NCBI RefSeq assembly: GCF_001514125.1
Contig: NZ_KQ948561.1
Coordinates: 1-64,000, forward strand
DNA length: 64,000 nucleotides
Direction of reading: 5' to 3'
Origin: Streptomyces longwoodensis
GTDB lineage: Bacteria; Actinomycetota; Actinomycetes; Streptomycetales; Streptomycetaceae
The translations under genes and the position numbers were made by a program. Below the pieces are notes generated by a model, which saw only the letters and a list, made by a program, of their open reading frames with translations, was not told the origin of the DNA and ran no database searches. Of the stretch, positions 16,515 to 24,298 are shown piece by piece (the first letter of the stretch is position 1; each line of letters starts with the position of its first letter).

Positions 16515-17849
16515 ATGCACAGCAGGACTCCCCACAGGGGCCGGGGCGCAGCGGTGACAGCGGTCCTCGCCCTGATGTTCATGGGCGCTGCTGAAGCACC
16601 TGCCCTCGCAGAGACAAGCCGCGAGCAGCAATGGTTCCTCGATGCCATGCATGCGGAAGAGATGTGGAAGGCGACCACCGGCAAAGGCATCACGGTGGCT
16701 GTCATCGACACCGGCGTCGACCCGACCAACCCCGATCTGAAGGGCCGCATTCTGCCGGGAAGGGACTTGGCCGAAGACCTGAGCGGAGATGCGCACACAG
16801 ACTACGACGGCCACGGTACGGGCATGGCCGGTCTCATCGCCGGGACGGGTTCCTATGGGGGCGGCAAGGGCTCCTTCGGGCTCGCACCGGGATCGAAGAT
16901 CCTCCCCGTTCGGATGCCGAATCCTCTTGAAGCGGGCAACGAAGCCGAGGCGAGCAAGCGGTTCAACGAGACTCTGCCTACGGCGATCAGGTACGCGGTC
17001 GACAACGGTGCACGGGTCATCAACATTTCCCTTGCGCAGCGGGAAGGCGACCCGCAGGTGACGGACGCGGTGAAGTACGCCCTCAACAAGGGGTCACTCG
17101 TGTTCGCTGGTGTTGGTAACGACGGAGACAAAGGCAACCCGGTCATGTACCCGGCAGCGACCCCCGGAGTCGTCGGCGTGGCGGCCGTGGGCCGGGATCT
17201 GCGGCGAACTTCCGAGTCCGAGTTCGGGCCGCAGGTCGACATGGCCGCCCCGGGCCAGGACATGATCCACGCCTGCGGTGGAAAGACAGGTCTCTGCAGG
17301 TCAAGCGGCACCAGCGACGCCACCGCCCTCGCCTCGGCCTCCGCCGCCCTCGTCTGGTCCGTCCACCCCGACTGGACCAACAACCAGGTCCTGCGCGTCA
17401 TGCTCAACACCCTCGGCGCCCCCACGGACGGCGCCAAGCGCAACGACTCCATCGGGTACGGCATCGTCCGCCCTCGCGTCGCCCTGACCGACCCCGGTGA
17501 CCCCGGTCCGGCGGACGTCTACCCGCTGCCCGACCTCGAGGCGGCGGCGTCCGCGTCGCCGAGCACCGCGCCGTCCGGGGCGGACAAGGGCGCGGACACG
17601 GCCCCTGCGGCGGCCCGGGACGAGGGCGGCGACTCGGTGCCGTGGGTCGCCGTGGTCGTCGGGGTAGCCGTGCTGCTGGCCGCGGCCCTCGCCGGCGTCA
17701 TAGTCGTGGCCCGCCGCCGGAGGCGCGCCGCGGTCCCGCCCACCACGGCAGTTTCCGGCCAACTTCCCCACCCGGCTCCGGGCTACGGTCCTCCCCCGGG
17801 CACGTCCGACCCGGTTCACCGGCCGGGAAACGGGCCCGGAGGGTTCTAG
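16515..17849 (+). CDS. mycosin-type S8 serine protease
   Basis: A 444-residue membrane-anchored subtilase. Signal peptide at residues 1-32 (ending ALAETS), catalytic Asp65 (VAVIDTGVD), His100 (DGHGTGMAG), oxyanion Asn202 (AGVGNDGD) and Ser267 (SGTSDATALAS). A Pro/Ala linker, one membrane helix at 376-399 and an Arg-rich cytoplasmic tail follow, the standard mycosin layout. Mycosins stabilise and process ESX/type VII secretion systems on the outer face of the membrane. No EccB/C/D/E gene is present in the window. The residues after the catalytic Ser (SDATALAS) differ from the common SMAAP/SYAAP form. Confidence 0.92.
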   Translation: MHSRTPHRGRGAAVTAVLALMFMGAAEAPALAETSREQQWFLDAMHAEEMWKATTGKGITVAVIDTGVDPTNPDLKGRILPGRDLAEDLSGDAHTDYDGHGTGMAGLIAGTGSYGGGKGSFGLAPGSKILPVRMPNPLEAGNEAEASKRFNETLPTAIRYAVDNGARVINISLAQREGDPQVTDAVKYALNKGSLVFAGVGNDGDKGNPVMYPAATPGVVGVAAVGRDLRRTSESEFGPQVDMAAPGQDMIHACGGKTGLCRSSGTSDATALASASAALVWSVHPDWTNNQVLRVMLNTLGAPTDGAKRNDSIGYGIVRPRVALTDPGDPGPADVYPLPDLEAAASASPSTAPSGADKGADTAPAAARDEGGDSVPWVAVVVGVAVLLAAALAGVIVVARRRRRAAVPPTTAVSGQLPHPAPGYGPPPGTSDPVHRPGNGPGGF

Positions 17850-17948
17850 GCGTCGAAGGGCGTCGGTCGCGTCGGGGCCTGACCGACGTGGCTTTCCGTC
17901 CCACAGGCGGTGAGGACCGCGTCCCGCCGCCGCAGAAGGAGGTCCCGC

Positions 17949-18395
17949 ATGGCGTGGGAGGAGTGGGAGCAGCTGAAGGCCGAGGCCGTGCAGCGGGGCT
18001 CCACTCGGATGCAGTTGAACCAGAATCCGGCTGATCAGGGAGGCGACGGGACGCAGGGAGACCTCGTGGCCGGGCACGCCGACCTCGAGTCGGTCGGCAA
18101 GGCCGCGCACGACCTGTTCGAGGGCTTCACGGCCTACAGCGGTCATGCCCGCGTGGCCTCCGTCGCCGCCGCGGGCGGGCTCAAGGCCGAGGGATACGCC
18201 CTCGGCGCCGCGCTGGAGCACGTGGCCGAGCGCTGGAGCGAGCAGACCAAGACCCTCCTCGACGCCTGCGCCCACATCTCCAACCACCTGCGCTACACGA
18301 AGAACCAGCACACCGCCGACGACTCGTACATCGCCGGTACGGTCAGCAGCATCGCCACGTTGGACGAGGGCTTCGACGACCGGAAGGGCCACTGA
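17949..18395 (+). CDS. small ESX-associated helical protein
   Basis: A 148-residue, Ala-rich, mostly helical protein. The ATG at 17949 is fixed by a strong AAGGAGG at 17936-17942. Helices span about residues 42-130 (LESVGKAAHDLFEGFTAYSG, then ALEHVAERWSEQTKTLLDAC). Size and layout resemble the EspC/DUF2580-like secretion partners of ESX loci, but I see no W-x-G motif. It is followed five nucleotides later by the large WAG-motif gene, so the two are probably an interacting pair. Function unknown. Confidence 0.75.
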   Translation: MAWEEWEQLKAEAVQRGSTRMQLNQNPADQGGDGTQGDLVAGHADLESVGKAAHDLFEGFTAYSGHARVASVAAAGGLKAEGYALGAALEHVAERWSEQTKTLLDACAHISNHLRYTKNQHTADDSYIAGTVSSIATLDEGFDDRKGH

Positions 18396-18400
18396 CACCG

Positions 18401-20581
18401 ATGGACCTCGACGCCCTCCGCTTCGGCAACTTCTCCCAGCTCGGTGAGGCCGTCACCGACTGGGAGCAGATGACGCGGAAGCTCGCGGAGCTGATGAAGG
18501 CCGCGCAGGACGACCTCAAGGCCAAGGCCGACAAGGCCAGGTGGGCCGGCGTCAACGCCACGGTCAGCCGTGAGTTCGTGGACCGGACCGCCGCGGAGTT
18601 CACCGACGCGCACACCCAGGCCGGCTCCATCACGAAGATCCTGAGCGACACCCGCGTTGAACTCCTCGACTACCGCACGCAGGTCAACGACGCCATCGAG
18701 CGGGGCGCCAAGCGGAACCTGACGGTGGTCGACACGGGTGCCGGCACCTTCACCGTCAGCGGGAACACCCGCCCCGACTGGGCGTCGGATCCCGGCGGCG
18801 GGAGCGGAGCCACGGACCAGCAGGCCGTCGACGACCTGCGCGACGAGATCCAGCGGATCCTGAACAAGGCGGCCGAGAGCGACAACAGTGCCGCGAAGGT
18901 GCTCAACCTCCTGGTCGACCAGGCCAAGTACGGCTTCTCGGACGCCTCGTACGCGGACCGCGACTCCGCGGCCCGGGCCGTCGCGGCGGCGGAGAAGCTG
19001 GCGAAGGCGGCGAAGGACCCGGCGTCGATGACCCTCGACGACGTCGCCGCCTTCAACCGCACGATGAGCAAGTACCACGGCGACCCGCTGTTCGCGGAGC
19101 AGTTTGCGCGGGAGTTGGGGCCCAAGGGCACGCTGCAGTTCTGGACGGAGATGACGTACGCGCACGCCGGTGCGCGTGGCTCAGAGCTCGACACGATGAA
19201 GACCCTGCAGAAGAACCTGGGCCTGACCCTGGCCACGGCGTCCTTCTCGGACTCGGACGCGATGCGGGACTGGAAGCGGGACCTGATCGCCGAGCGGAAC
19301 ACGAACTTCCGTGCCGGTGGGGCGTTCAGTCCCATCGGGGCGCTCGGGTCTCAGGTCATCAGCAGCCTCATGCGGGAGGGGCATTACGACACCGAGTTCC
19401 TGGACGACTACCGGGAGAAGCTGTTCAAGGCGGACAAGGCGGCGGGGGACGCCGGCACGGACGATCTGTGGACCAAGGGGTACGACGCGCTGGACGTCGT
19501 CTTCGGGGACGGCAACGGCCGGGATCCGCTGGAGGGGTTGTTCGACGGGCTCTCCCACAATCCGGAGGCGGCGACGCACGCGTTCACGTCGAAGTCGGAC
19601 TTGGACCACATGTTGGGGACCACGTCCTACACCCAGCGGGGAGAGCCGCTCGGGCGCGCACTGGAAGCTGCGGTCACCGGTGTCGCCATCGGGGACCATT
19701 CGTCCGCGGCGCCGCCGCACAGCTCGGCGCAGGTGCAGATCATGGCCAACGTCATGCGCGCCGTGGCCCAGCCCGGCGGCGGCGCCGGGCTGGTGGGCAA
19801 CGGGCTGGGAGCGAGCTTCGGGAACATGGCGGCTTCCTACATGCCGGAGATCAGCCGGGCGTTCGGGAGTGCCAATGCGGAAGTGTTCCTCACCAGCAGC
19901 GACAACCCTGACGGGTTGGACACGGCGGACGTGACGAGATTCCTCTCCGCCGTGTCCCTCGATCCTGCGGGACGAGCGGGGGTGATCGTCGGAGAAAGCA
20001 TCTACACGAGCGGACTTCTCGAGGCACACCTCTCGGATCCCGGCTTGTTCGACGGAACCCGGGATCAGGTCCTCCGGAACATCGGAAAGAACGCAGGAAC
20101 GATCGAAGGAATCGTCGGCCACTCCCTGGCAGACGCGGCAGTCGGCTCCGCGGTCGACAACGAGAACACTTACAACGAAGCCCTGCAGAAAAAGGGCGAT
20201 TTCGTCAAGACCTGGATCTCCACCGGTCTTGGTTACGGATCCGTCTCCCTCTTTCCCGAGAGCCGTACCGGGTCCGCCGTGGGAGCGGCCTTCGGCGGTT
20301 TCGCCGGGGGCGTCATCGGTCTGGCCGTTGACCGCCTCACCGACGGCCAGCAGCTCGAAGGAGCCAAGGACCAGGCCTTGTACGCGAGCGCGAAGGATCT
20401 GTACGACATGCGCGACTCAGTCAACCAGCAGACGCAGTGGTCGACGGCAGACGCCCTGGAACGCCATCACGTGGACCTCCCCAAGCAAGGCGCCGGCGAT
20501 ACCGTGCGCCTTGCTGTGAACGAAGGCTGGAACGACGCCAGCCGATTCCTGAGCGACGCCAAGGAGCGCCCCAGTGGCTGA
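18401..20581 (+). CDS. large WXG-domain protein (DUF6571-like), possible secreted effector
   Basis: A 726-residue protein. The N-terminal 100 residues are a helical WXG-like unit with Trp48-Ala-Gly50 (KADKARWAGVNATVSREFV). A linker and a predominantly helical body follow. A hydrophobic Gly/Ala-rich stretch near residues 620-650 (GSAVGAAFGGFAGGVIGLAV) looks like the pore-like segments in some polymorphic toxins. The overall architecture matches a Streptomyces family I recall as DUF6571, with no assigned activity and several paralogs per genome. No known toxin catalytic motif is visible. The next gene overlaps its end and encodes a membrane protein. Confidence 0.75.
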   Translation: MDLDALRFGNFSQLGEAVTDWEQMTRKLAELMKAAQDDLKAKADKARWAGVNATVSREFVDRTAAEFTDAHTQAGSITKILSDTRVELLDYRTQVNDAIERGAKRNLTVVDTGAGTFTVSGNTRPDWASDPGGGSGATDQQAVDDLRDEIQRILNKAAESDNSAAKVLNLLVDQAKYGFSDASYADRDSAARAVAAAEKLAKAAKDPASMTLDDVAAFNRTMSKYHGDPLFAEQFARELGPKGTLQFWTEMTYAHAGARGSELDTMKTLQKNLGLTLATASFSDSDAMRDWKRDLIAERNTNFRAGGAFSPIGALGSQVISSLMREGHYDTEFLDDYREKLFKADKAAGDAGTDDLWTKGYDALDVVFGDGNGRDPLEGLFDGLSHNPEAATHAFTSKSDLDHMLGTTSYTQRGEPLGRALEAAVTGVAIGDHSSAAPPHSSAQVQIMANVMRAVAQPGGGAGLVGNGLGASFGNMAASYMPEISRAFGSANAEVFLTSSDNPDGLDTADVTRFLSAVSLDPAGRAGVIVGESIYTSGLLEAHLSDPGLFDGTRDQVLRNIGKNAGTIEGIVGHSLADAAVGSAVDNENTYNEALQKKGDFVKTWISTGLGYGSVSLFPESRTGSAVGAAFGGFAGGVIGLAVDRLTDGQQLEGAKDQALYASAKDLYDMRDSVNQQTQWSTADALERHHVDLPKQGAGDTVRLAVNEGWNDASRFLSDAKERPSG

Positions 20582-21233
20582 GAGCACTCGCGAAACGGAA
20601 CGGGCTGCTACCCGGTACGCCGTCAAGTGGATCGTCCTGTCTCTCGTGATACTCAGCCTTCTGGGCGGAGGTGCGTGGTTCGCACTCACCACGGGACTCG
20701 AGCGCCTGCCCAAGAAGATGTGCGACGGTGCCGTCGAACGGGATCTCGCCATTCGTGCGCTGCCCCGTACGCGCACGGCGGACGACAGCTACGACCAGCG
20801 CAGCGGAGGGACGGAGATCGAGTACGCGTGCCGGGTGTACACCAGCGCGGGTTCCATCCTGACTGGTCGCGCCGAAGTGAATGACGTCTCCCCCGCGACC
20901 TGGGTCGAGCACTTCGTCGGCGCGTCCCAGCACGACGCCGTCAAGGTCTCGGTCGGTGGAATCGAGGCGATGGCTCGGCTCGACCAGGAAAGCGGAATCT
21001 CGTACGTGTACGTTCCCTGTGTGCCCCGTGATTTTCGGGCCGAGGACGCGAGTGAGGCCTACGCCGTCACCGCCGAGGCGAGTGTGGTCGGGGACGGCAG
21101 GGTTTCCGGCGCGGCCCTGCGGCAGGTGGTGACCGACTTCGCTTATCAGGTGGCTGTGCACACCGTGGACCTGGCCCAGTGTCAGGGGCGGCCGTCGCTT
21201 CCCGGGAAGTTGCCCCGTTACGCGGCCCCGTGA
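20574..21233 (+). CDS. membrane-anchored protein coupled to the WXG-domain protein
   Basis: A 219-residue protein starting at a GTG inside the end of the preceding gene (8-nt overlap), after the AAGGAGCGCC ribosome site. One N-terminal membrane helix at about residues 18-40 (WIVLSLVILSLLGGGAWFAL) is followed by an extracytoplasmic domain with Cys residues (KKMCDGAVE, EYACRVYT, VPCVPRDF, DLAQCQGR) that could form disulfides. No family recognised. Tight coupling to the large WXG-domain gene suggests a dedicated partner, for example an immunity or anchoring protein. That is inference only. Confidence 0.75.
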   Translation: MAESTRETERAATRYAVKWIVLSLVILSLLGGGAWFALTTGLERLPKKMCDGAVERDLAIRALPRTRTADDSYDQRSGGTEIEYACRVYTSAGSILTGRAEVNDVSPATWVEHFVGASQHDAVKVSVGGIEAMARLDQESGISYVYVPCVPRDFRAEDASEAYAVTAEASVVGDGRVSGAALRQVVTDFAYQVAVHTVDLAQCQGRPSLPGKLPRYAAP

Positions 21234-21247
21234 CGCCGGCCTCCGCC

Positions 21248-21892
21248 TCAGCTCGCCCCCCTCGGGAACGTCACCTCCACCCGGCGGTTCTTCTTGCGGC
21301 CCTCCTCCGTCGAGTTGTCGGCGATCGGGTACTGCTCGCCGTAACCGCGGACCTCGAAGACGACGTTCGGGTTGTTGAGGTCGCCGGACAGGGCCGTCTG
21401 GACCGCGTTCGCGCGTTGTTTGGACAGGACGTCGCCGTGGGCCGACGAGCCCAGGTTGTCGGTGAAGCCGAAGACGCGGATCCGGGTCGCGTTCTGCTTC
21501 TTGATCTCCTCCGCGATGCCCGCGATGCGGGCCTGCGCCTCCGCGCCCAGCTTCGCGCTGTCCTTGCCGAACAGCACCTCGGCCTGCAGCGCGAACGTCA
21601 CGTCCGCGTTGGTGTCCTCGCGGCGTTCCTCCCCCGCCTCGTCCTCCACCACCTGCTTGATGTCCAGCACCTTCGGCTCCGCCAGGGTCGCGCCCTCCGG
21701 CAGCTTCAGGTCCGGGTCGTTGGGGTCCACCTGCACCGGCGCCGTCGCCGTCGGCTCCGTGCCCGGCGGGACGCTCGGGGAGTCGTCGGCGTGCGCCGTC
21801 GTACCGCCGAGGAGGTTGGCTGCCGCCAGCATCATGGCCACCGACGTGGCCAGGGTCAGGCGGGTCGGTGTCGTCGTCCGGGTGCGCGTCAT
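21248..21892 (-). CDS. secreted OmpA-domain protein
   Basis: A 214-residue exported protein: signal peptide ending near AHADDS (residues 31-36), an acidic linker, and a C-terminal OmpA-like peptidoglycan-binding domain from about residue 100. FGFTDNLGSSAHGDVLSKQRA and GRKKNRRVEV carry the Asp and Arg that bind diaminopimelate in this family. A monoderm has no outer membrane, so it probably attaches to peptidoglycan. It is the last gene of the Tad pilus unit, 7 nt after the lipoprotein gene, and may fix the pilus apparatus to the wall. The stop almost meets the convergent ESX-type unit. Confidence 0.9.
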   Translation of the reverse strand: MTRTRTTTPTRLTLATSVAMMLAAANLLGGTTAHADDSPSVPPGTEPTATAPVQVDPNDPDLKLPEGATLAEPKVLDIKQVVEDEAGEERREDTNADVTFALQAEVLFGKDSAKLGAEAQARIAGIAEEIKKQNATRIRVFGFTDNLGSSAHGDVLSKQRANAVQTALSGDLNNPNVVFEVRGYGEQYPIADNSTEEGRKKNRRVEVTFPRGAS

Positions 21893-21899
21893 CCTGGCC

Positions 21900-22484
21900 T
21901 CACCCAGAAATCTTGATGACCGCGCTGGGGAACAGCGGCAGTTGGAAGGTGACGTCCGCGCTGGTGGTGGGCGGCGACGGGAACTGCAGGAACACGTCGA
22001 TCGATTCCCCCGCCTTCAGCGTCGAGAACCCCGTCGTCGTGAGCGGCCGGCCCTCCGTGTCCCGGAGGACGTAGTAGCGCTTCTTGCTCTGCGAGTCGAC
22101 GAGGGTGGCTCCGCCGAGGGACCGCCCGTTGTTCATGATCTCGGTCTCGTTGCCGCTCAGCTCCAGGGGGATGACCGCCACCTGTCCGCTGTCGTTCTTC
22201 AGCACGCCGTTCACCGTCACGAAGCCGCCGGAGTCCCGTTGGGCGGAGGTGATCTGGAGCAGGAGGCCGTTCGGTCCCTTCATCTCGGCCAACGGTTCCT
22301 CCGACGTGCCCTCTTGAGGACCGGGCTGCGACCCGCTGGTCCTGGAGGCGGAGGACGAACTCTCGGGCTTCTTGTCGTCGCCCCCACCGCCGCCGCCACA
22401 CGCCGTGGCGCCGAGCCCCAGGCCGACCACCGCTGTCAGTACGACCAACGCCCTGCGGGTTTTCCCCGTGAACCGCACACTCAT
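21900..22484 (-). CDS. lipoprotein at the end of the Tad locus
   Basis: A 194-residue protein with an N-terminal lipoprotein signal (hydrophobic residues 11-28, lipid-modified Cys29 in GATACGGG), a Gly/Asp/Ser-rich linker, and a beta-rich domain (LLLQITSAQRDSGGFVTVNGVLKN through DVTFQLPLFPSAVIKI). The ATG at 22484 is preferred to the long open extension upstream because the signal begins there. The domain resembles the DUF4352-like immunoglobulin folds of actinobacterial lipoproteins, but I cannot name it. Position between the TadG-like and OmpA-domain genes suggests a role in pilus assembly at the cell surface. Confidence 0.8.
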   Translation of the reverse strand: MSVRFTGKTRRALVVLTAVVGLGLGATACGGGGGGDDKKPESSSSASRTSGSQPGPQEGTSEEPLAEMKGPNGLLLQITSAQRDSGGFVTVNGVLKNDSGQVAVIPLELSGNETEIMNNGRSLGGATLVDSQSKKRYYVLRDTEGRPLTTTGFSTLKAGESIDVFLQFPSPPTTSADVTFQLPLFPSAVIKISG

Positions 22485-22518
22485 CGCTCCGCTTCCTTCT
22501 CCACTCGTCGTTCGCGCG

Positions 22519-23193
22519 TCAGTCGTCTGCCAGGTGGACATCGAAGAGGTCCTCGGGCCCCGGTAGGTCGGTGAGGTTGTCCGGGTCCAAGGTCCAGTCG
22601 ATGTCGTCCTCGCAGGTGAGCGTCGGCAGCGTGGGGTGCTCGGCGTCCCCCGGGTCCCCGGGCTCCGTCGGCTCCCCGGTCGGCTGCCCCGTCGGTTCAC
22701 CCGAAGGCTCGGGTGTCGGCGTCGGCGAGGGGGGTTTGAAGCTGCACAGCGGATGGATCACCGCTCTGGCCGAGGCATGCGCTCTGGTCGTGCTCGTGAC
22801 CGGGAGCACCGAGTCGCCCGCCGACTTGTTCGCCCGGACGGTGACCGTGTAGCCCAGGGGGCCGTCCGGGGAGCACTGGACCTCCCCGGCGTCGTTCATC
22901 GCCGCCAGCTGGTCCGCACGCCAGCAGGAGTCCGTCGCCCCGGCGCCCTGGAAGATGGCCTCCCACTTGTCGGGGTCGAGGACGTCCAGCACCCACTGGT
23001 CCGCCAACTGGTCCCTGGTCTCCTGGGCCGCCGCCAGTGCCGCCGCGTCCGCGGCCGTCTGAGCGCCGTTGCGGTTCACCGCCGCCTGGCCGACCGCGAA
23101 GTACGCGAACGCGAGAAAGAGCAGGCCCCCCACCACCGTCAGGTAGATGGGGAAGGCCTGCCCCGCATCACCGTGCCGACGCCGTCGCGTCAG
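22519..23193 (-). CDS. TadG-like pilus assembly protein with a CTG start
   Basis: A 224-residue protein with a short basic N-terminus (LTRRRRHGDAGQAF), one membrane helix (about residues 16-38), the heptad NRNGAQTAADAAALAAAQE typical of TadG/TadE-type pseudopilin-like proteins, and a Pro/Thr/Glu-rich C-terminal half. There is no in-frame ATG, GTG or TTG near the expected start. A CTG at 23193 overlaps the pilin stop (CTGA), the geometry of coupled Streptomyces genes. It is followed by the lipoprotein gene 34 nt downstream. The C-terminal half lacks the vWA domain of full TadG. Confidence 0.75.
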   Translation of the reverse strand: MTRRRRHGDAGQAFPIYLTVVGGLLFLAFAYFAVGQAAVNRNGAQTAADAAALAAAQETRDQLADQWVLDVLDPDKWEAIFQGAGATDSCWRADQLAAMNDAGEVQCSPDGPLGYTVTVRANKSAGDSVLPVTSTTRAHASARAVIHPLCSFKPPSPTPTPEPSGEPTGQPTGEPTEPGDPGDAEHPTLPTLTCEDDIDWTLDPDNLTDLPGPEDLFDVHLADD

Positions 23194-23420
23194 GGAGCCA
23201 CCTTGGCGATCTGGGCCGTCAGCTTGTTCACGATGGTCGCGCCCAGGTTCGTGTTCGCGATCAACACCACGATCGCCACCACCACCGCGATGATGCCCAG
23301 GTACTCCACCGCCGTCTGCCCCTTGTCGCCGCGGCGGCGGGTGGCCTTCGTCGTGGTGTTCTTCCAGCCGTTGACCCGTACCTTGGCCGCGACGGCCGTC
23401 TTCAGCAGCAGATCGCTCAT
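23190..23420 (-). CDS. flp: Flp-type pilin (DUF4244-like)
   Basis: A 76-residue prepilin. A basic leader of 34 residues ends in RRRGDKG, then QTAVEYLGIIAVVVAIVVLIA. Cleavage after Gly34 leaves Glu39 at mature position +5 followed by Tyr40, the signature of Flp prepilins cut by TadV-type peptidases. No prepilin peptidase gene lies in this window. The ATG at 23420 follows AGGGGACC. It is the major structural subunit candidate of the Tad pilus; a 122-nt gap with a hairpin separates it from the response-regulator gene, which would allow separate expression. Confidence 0.92.
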   Translation of the reverse strand: MSDLLLKTAVAAKVRVNGWKNTTTKATRRRGDKGQTAVEYLGIIAVVVAIVVLIANTNLGATIVNKLTAQIAKVAP

Positions 23421-23491
23421 GGGGGTCCCCTCCGTGGGTGGCGTGAGCAGGGGGACCGTACGGCGTCGGCGTCGGGTCCGCCGAGGGTCCC

Positions 23492-23511
23492 TGGGCCCAC
23501 TTCCGGGCCCA
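23492..23511 (-). terminator. hairpin between response regulator and flp
   Basis: TGGGCCC/GGGCCCA stem of 7 bp with a 6-nt loop, 30-50 nt after the response-regulator stop and before the pilin ribosome site. It may terminate the upstream transcript or protect a processed pilin mRNA. Confidence 0.45.
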
Positions 23512-23542
23512 AAGGGCCGTCCCCGAGCGTGCTCGCATCCCC

Positions 23543-24298
23543 TCAGCCCACCTCTCGGCTCGGCGGCGTCGTACCGGGTGCCGTGCCCAGCCACTTGGCC
23601 GTCGCCTCGGCGCGGGTCGTGCAGTGCAGCTTGGCGAAGATGCGGTTGATGTGGTTCTTGACCGTCTTCTCGCTGATGAAGCACGCGGCGGCGATCCGGT
23701 GGTTGTTCAGGCCCGTGGCGATGAGGTCCATGATCTCCGCCTCCCTCGCGCTGAGTAGGGACCCCAACTGTCCCACAGGGGATTGCACTTGCGAAAGCCG
23801 TTCGCTGGAATTGGCGGAGGCGTAAGCTTCTGGCGATCTTTTGGTGTGTGCTAGTGCACTCTCCCGCAACTCTCCCACCACCGCCGTCGCCGCCGTCGGC
23901 GTCAGGTGGGCCCGGCCCGCCACCACGTCACGGACCGCTGTCACCAACTGGTCCGCCGTGAACTCGCCGTGCACCAGGTAGCCGCCCGCCCCCCGCCGCA
24001 GCGCCTCGCGCACGACCTCCGACTCGCCGCTGTAGGTCAGCATCAGCACCGGGGCGAGCGGCACCAGGTCGGGCAGGGCCGTCAGGCCGTCCACGCCCGG
24101 CATGCGGACGTCGAGCAGGACCAGGTCGGGGCGGTGGCGCCGGGTCATCTCCACCGCCTCGTGGCCGTCGGACGCCTCGGCGACCACCCTGACCTCCTCG
24201 CGGCCGTCCAGCAGGGCGGTCAAGCCCGCCCGCACCACCGGGTTGTCGTCGGCCACCACCACCCGCAGCACCGGCAGTTCCGTCCGCTGCTCTCTCAC
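23543..24298 (-). CDS. NarL-type response regulator in the Tad locus
   Basis: A 251-residue regulator. The receiver domain has acidic Asp17/Asp18 (VVADDNP), phospho-acceptor Asp63 (LVLLDVRMPGVDG) and Thr/Lys-region changes (MLTYSGES). A long linker (about residues 125-180) precedes a LuxR/GerE HTH (SAREAEIMDLIATGLNNHRIA, SEKTVKNHINRIFAKLH). GTG 24298 overlaps the kinase stop (GTGA). Embedded between tadC and flp, it most likely controls the pilin or the whole locus in response to the kinase. The linker is longer than usual for NarL-type proteins. Confidence 0.93.
   Translation of the reverse strand: MREQRTELPVLRVVVADDNPVVRAGLTALLDGREEVRVVAEASDGHEAVEMTRRHRPDLVLLDVRMPGVDGLTALPDLVPLAPVLMLTYSGESEVVREALRRGAGGYLVHGEFTADQLVTAVRDVVAGRAHLTPTAATAVVGELRESALAHTKRSPEAYASANSSERLSQVQSPVGQLGSLLSAREAEIMDLIATGLNNHRIAAACFISEKTVKNHINRIFAKLHCTTRAEATAKWLGTAPGTTPPSREVG

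Noticed and set aside
14324..21233. Complete type VII secretion system
   Set aside because: No EccB, EccC, EccD or EccE is encoded here; only substrates, partners and mycosin are seen.
21248..21892. Outer-membrane porin role for the OmpA-domain protein
   Set aside because: It has only the C-terminal peptidoglycan-binding domain, and the host is a monoderm.
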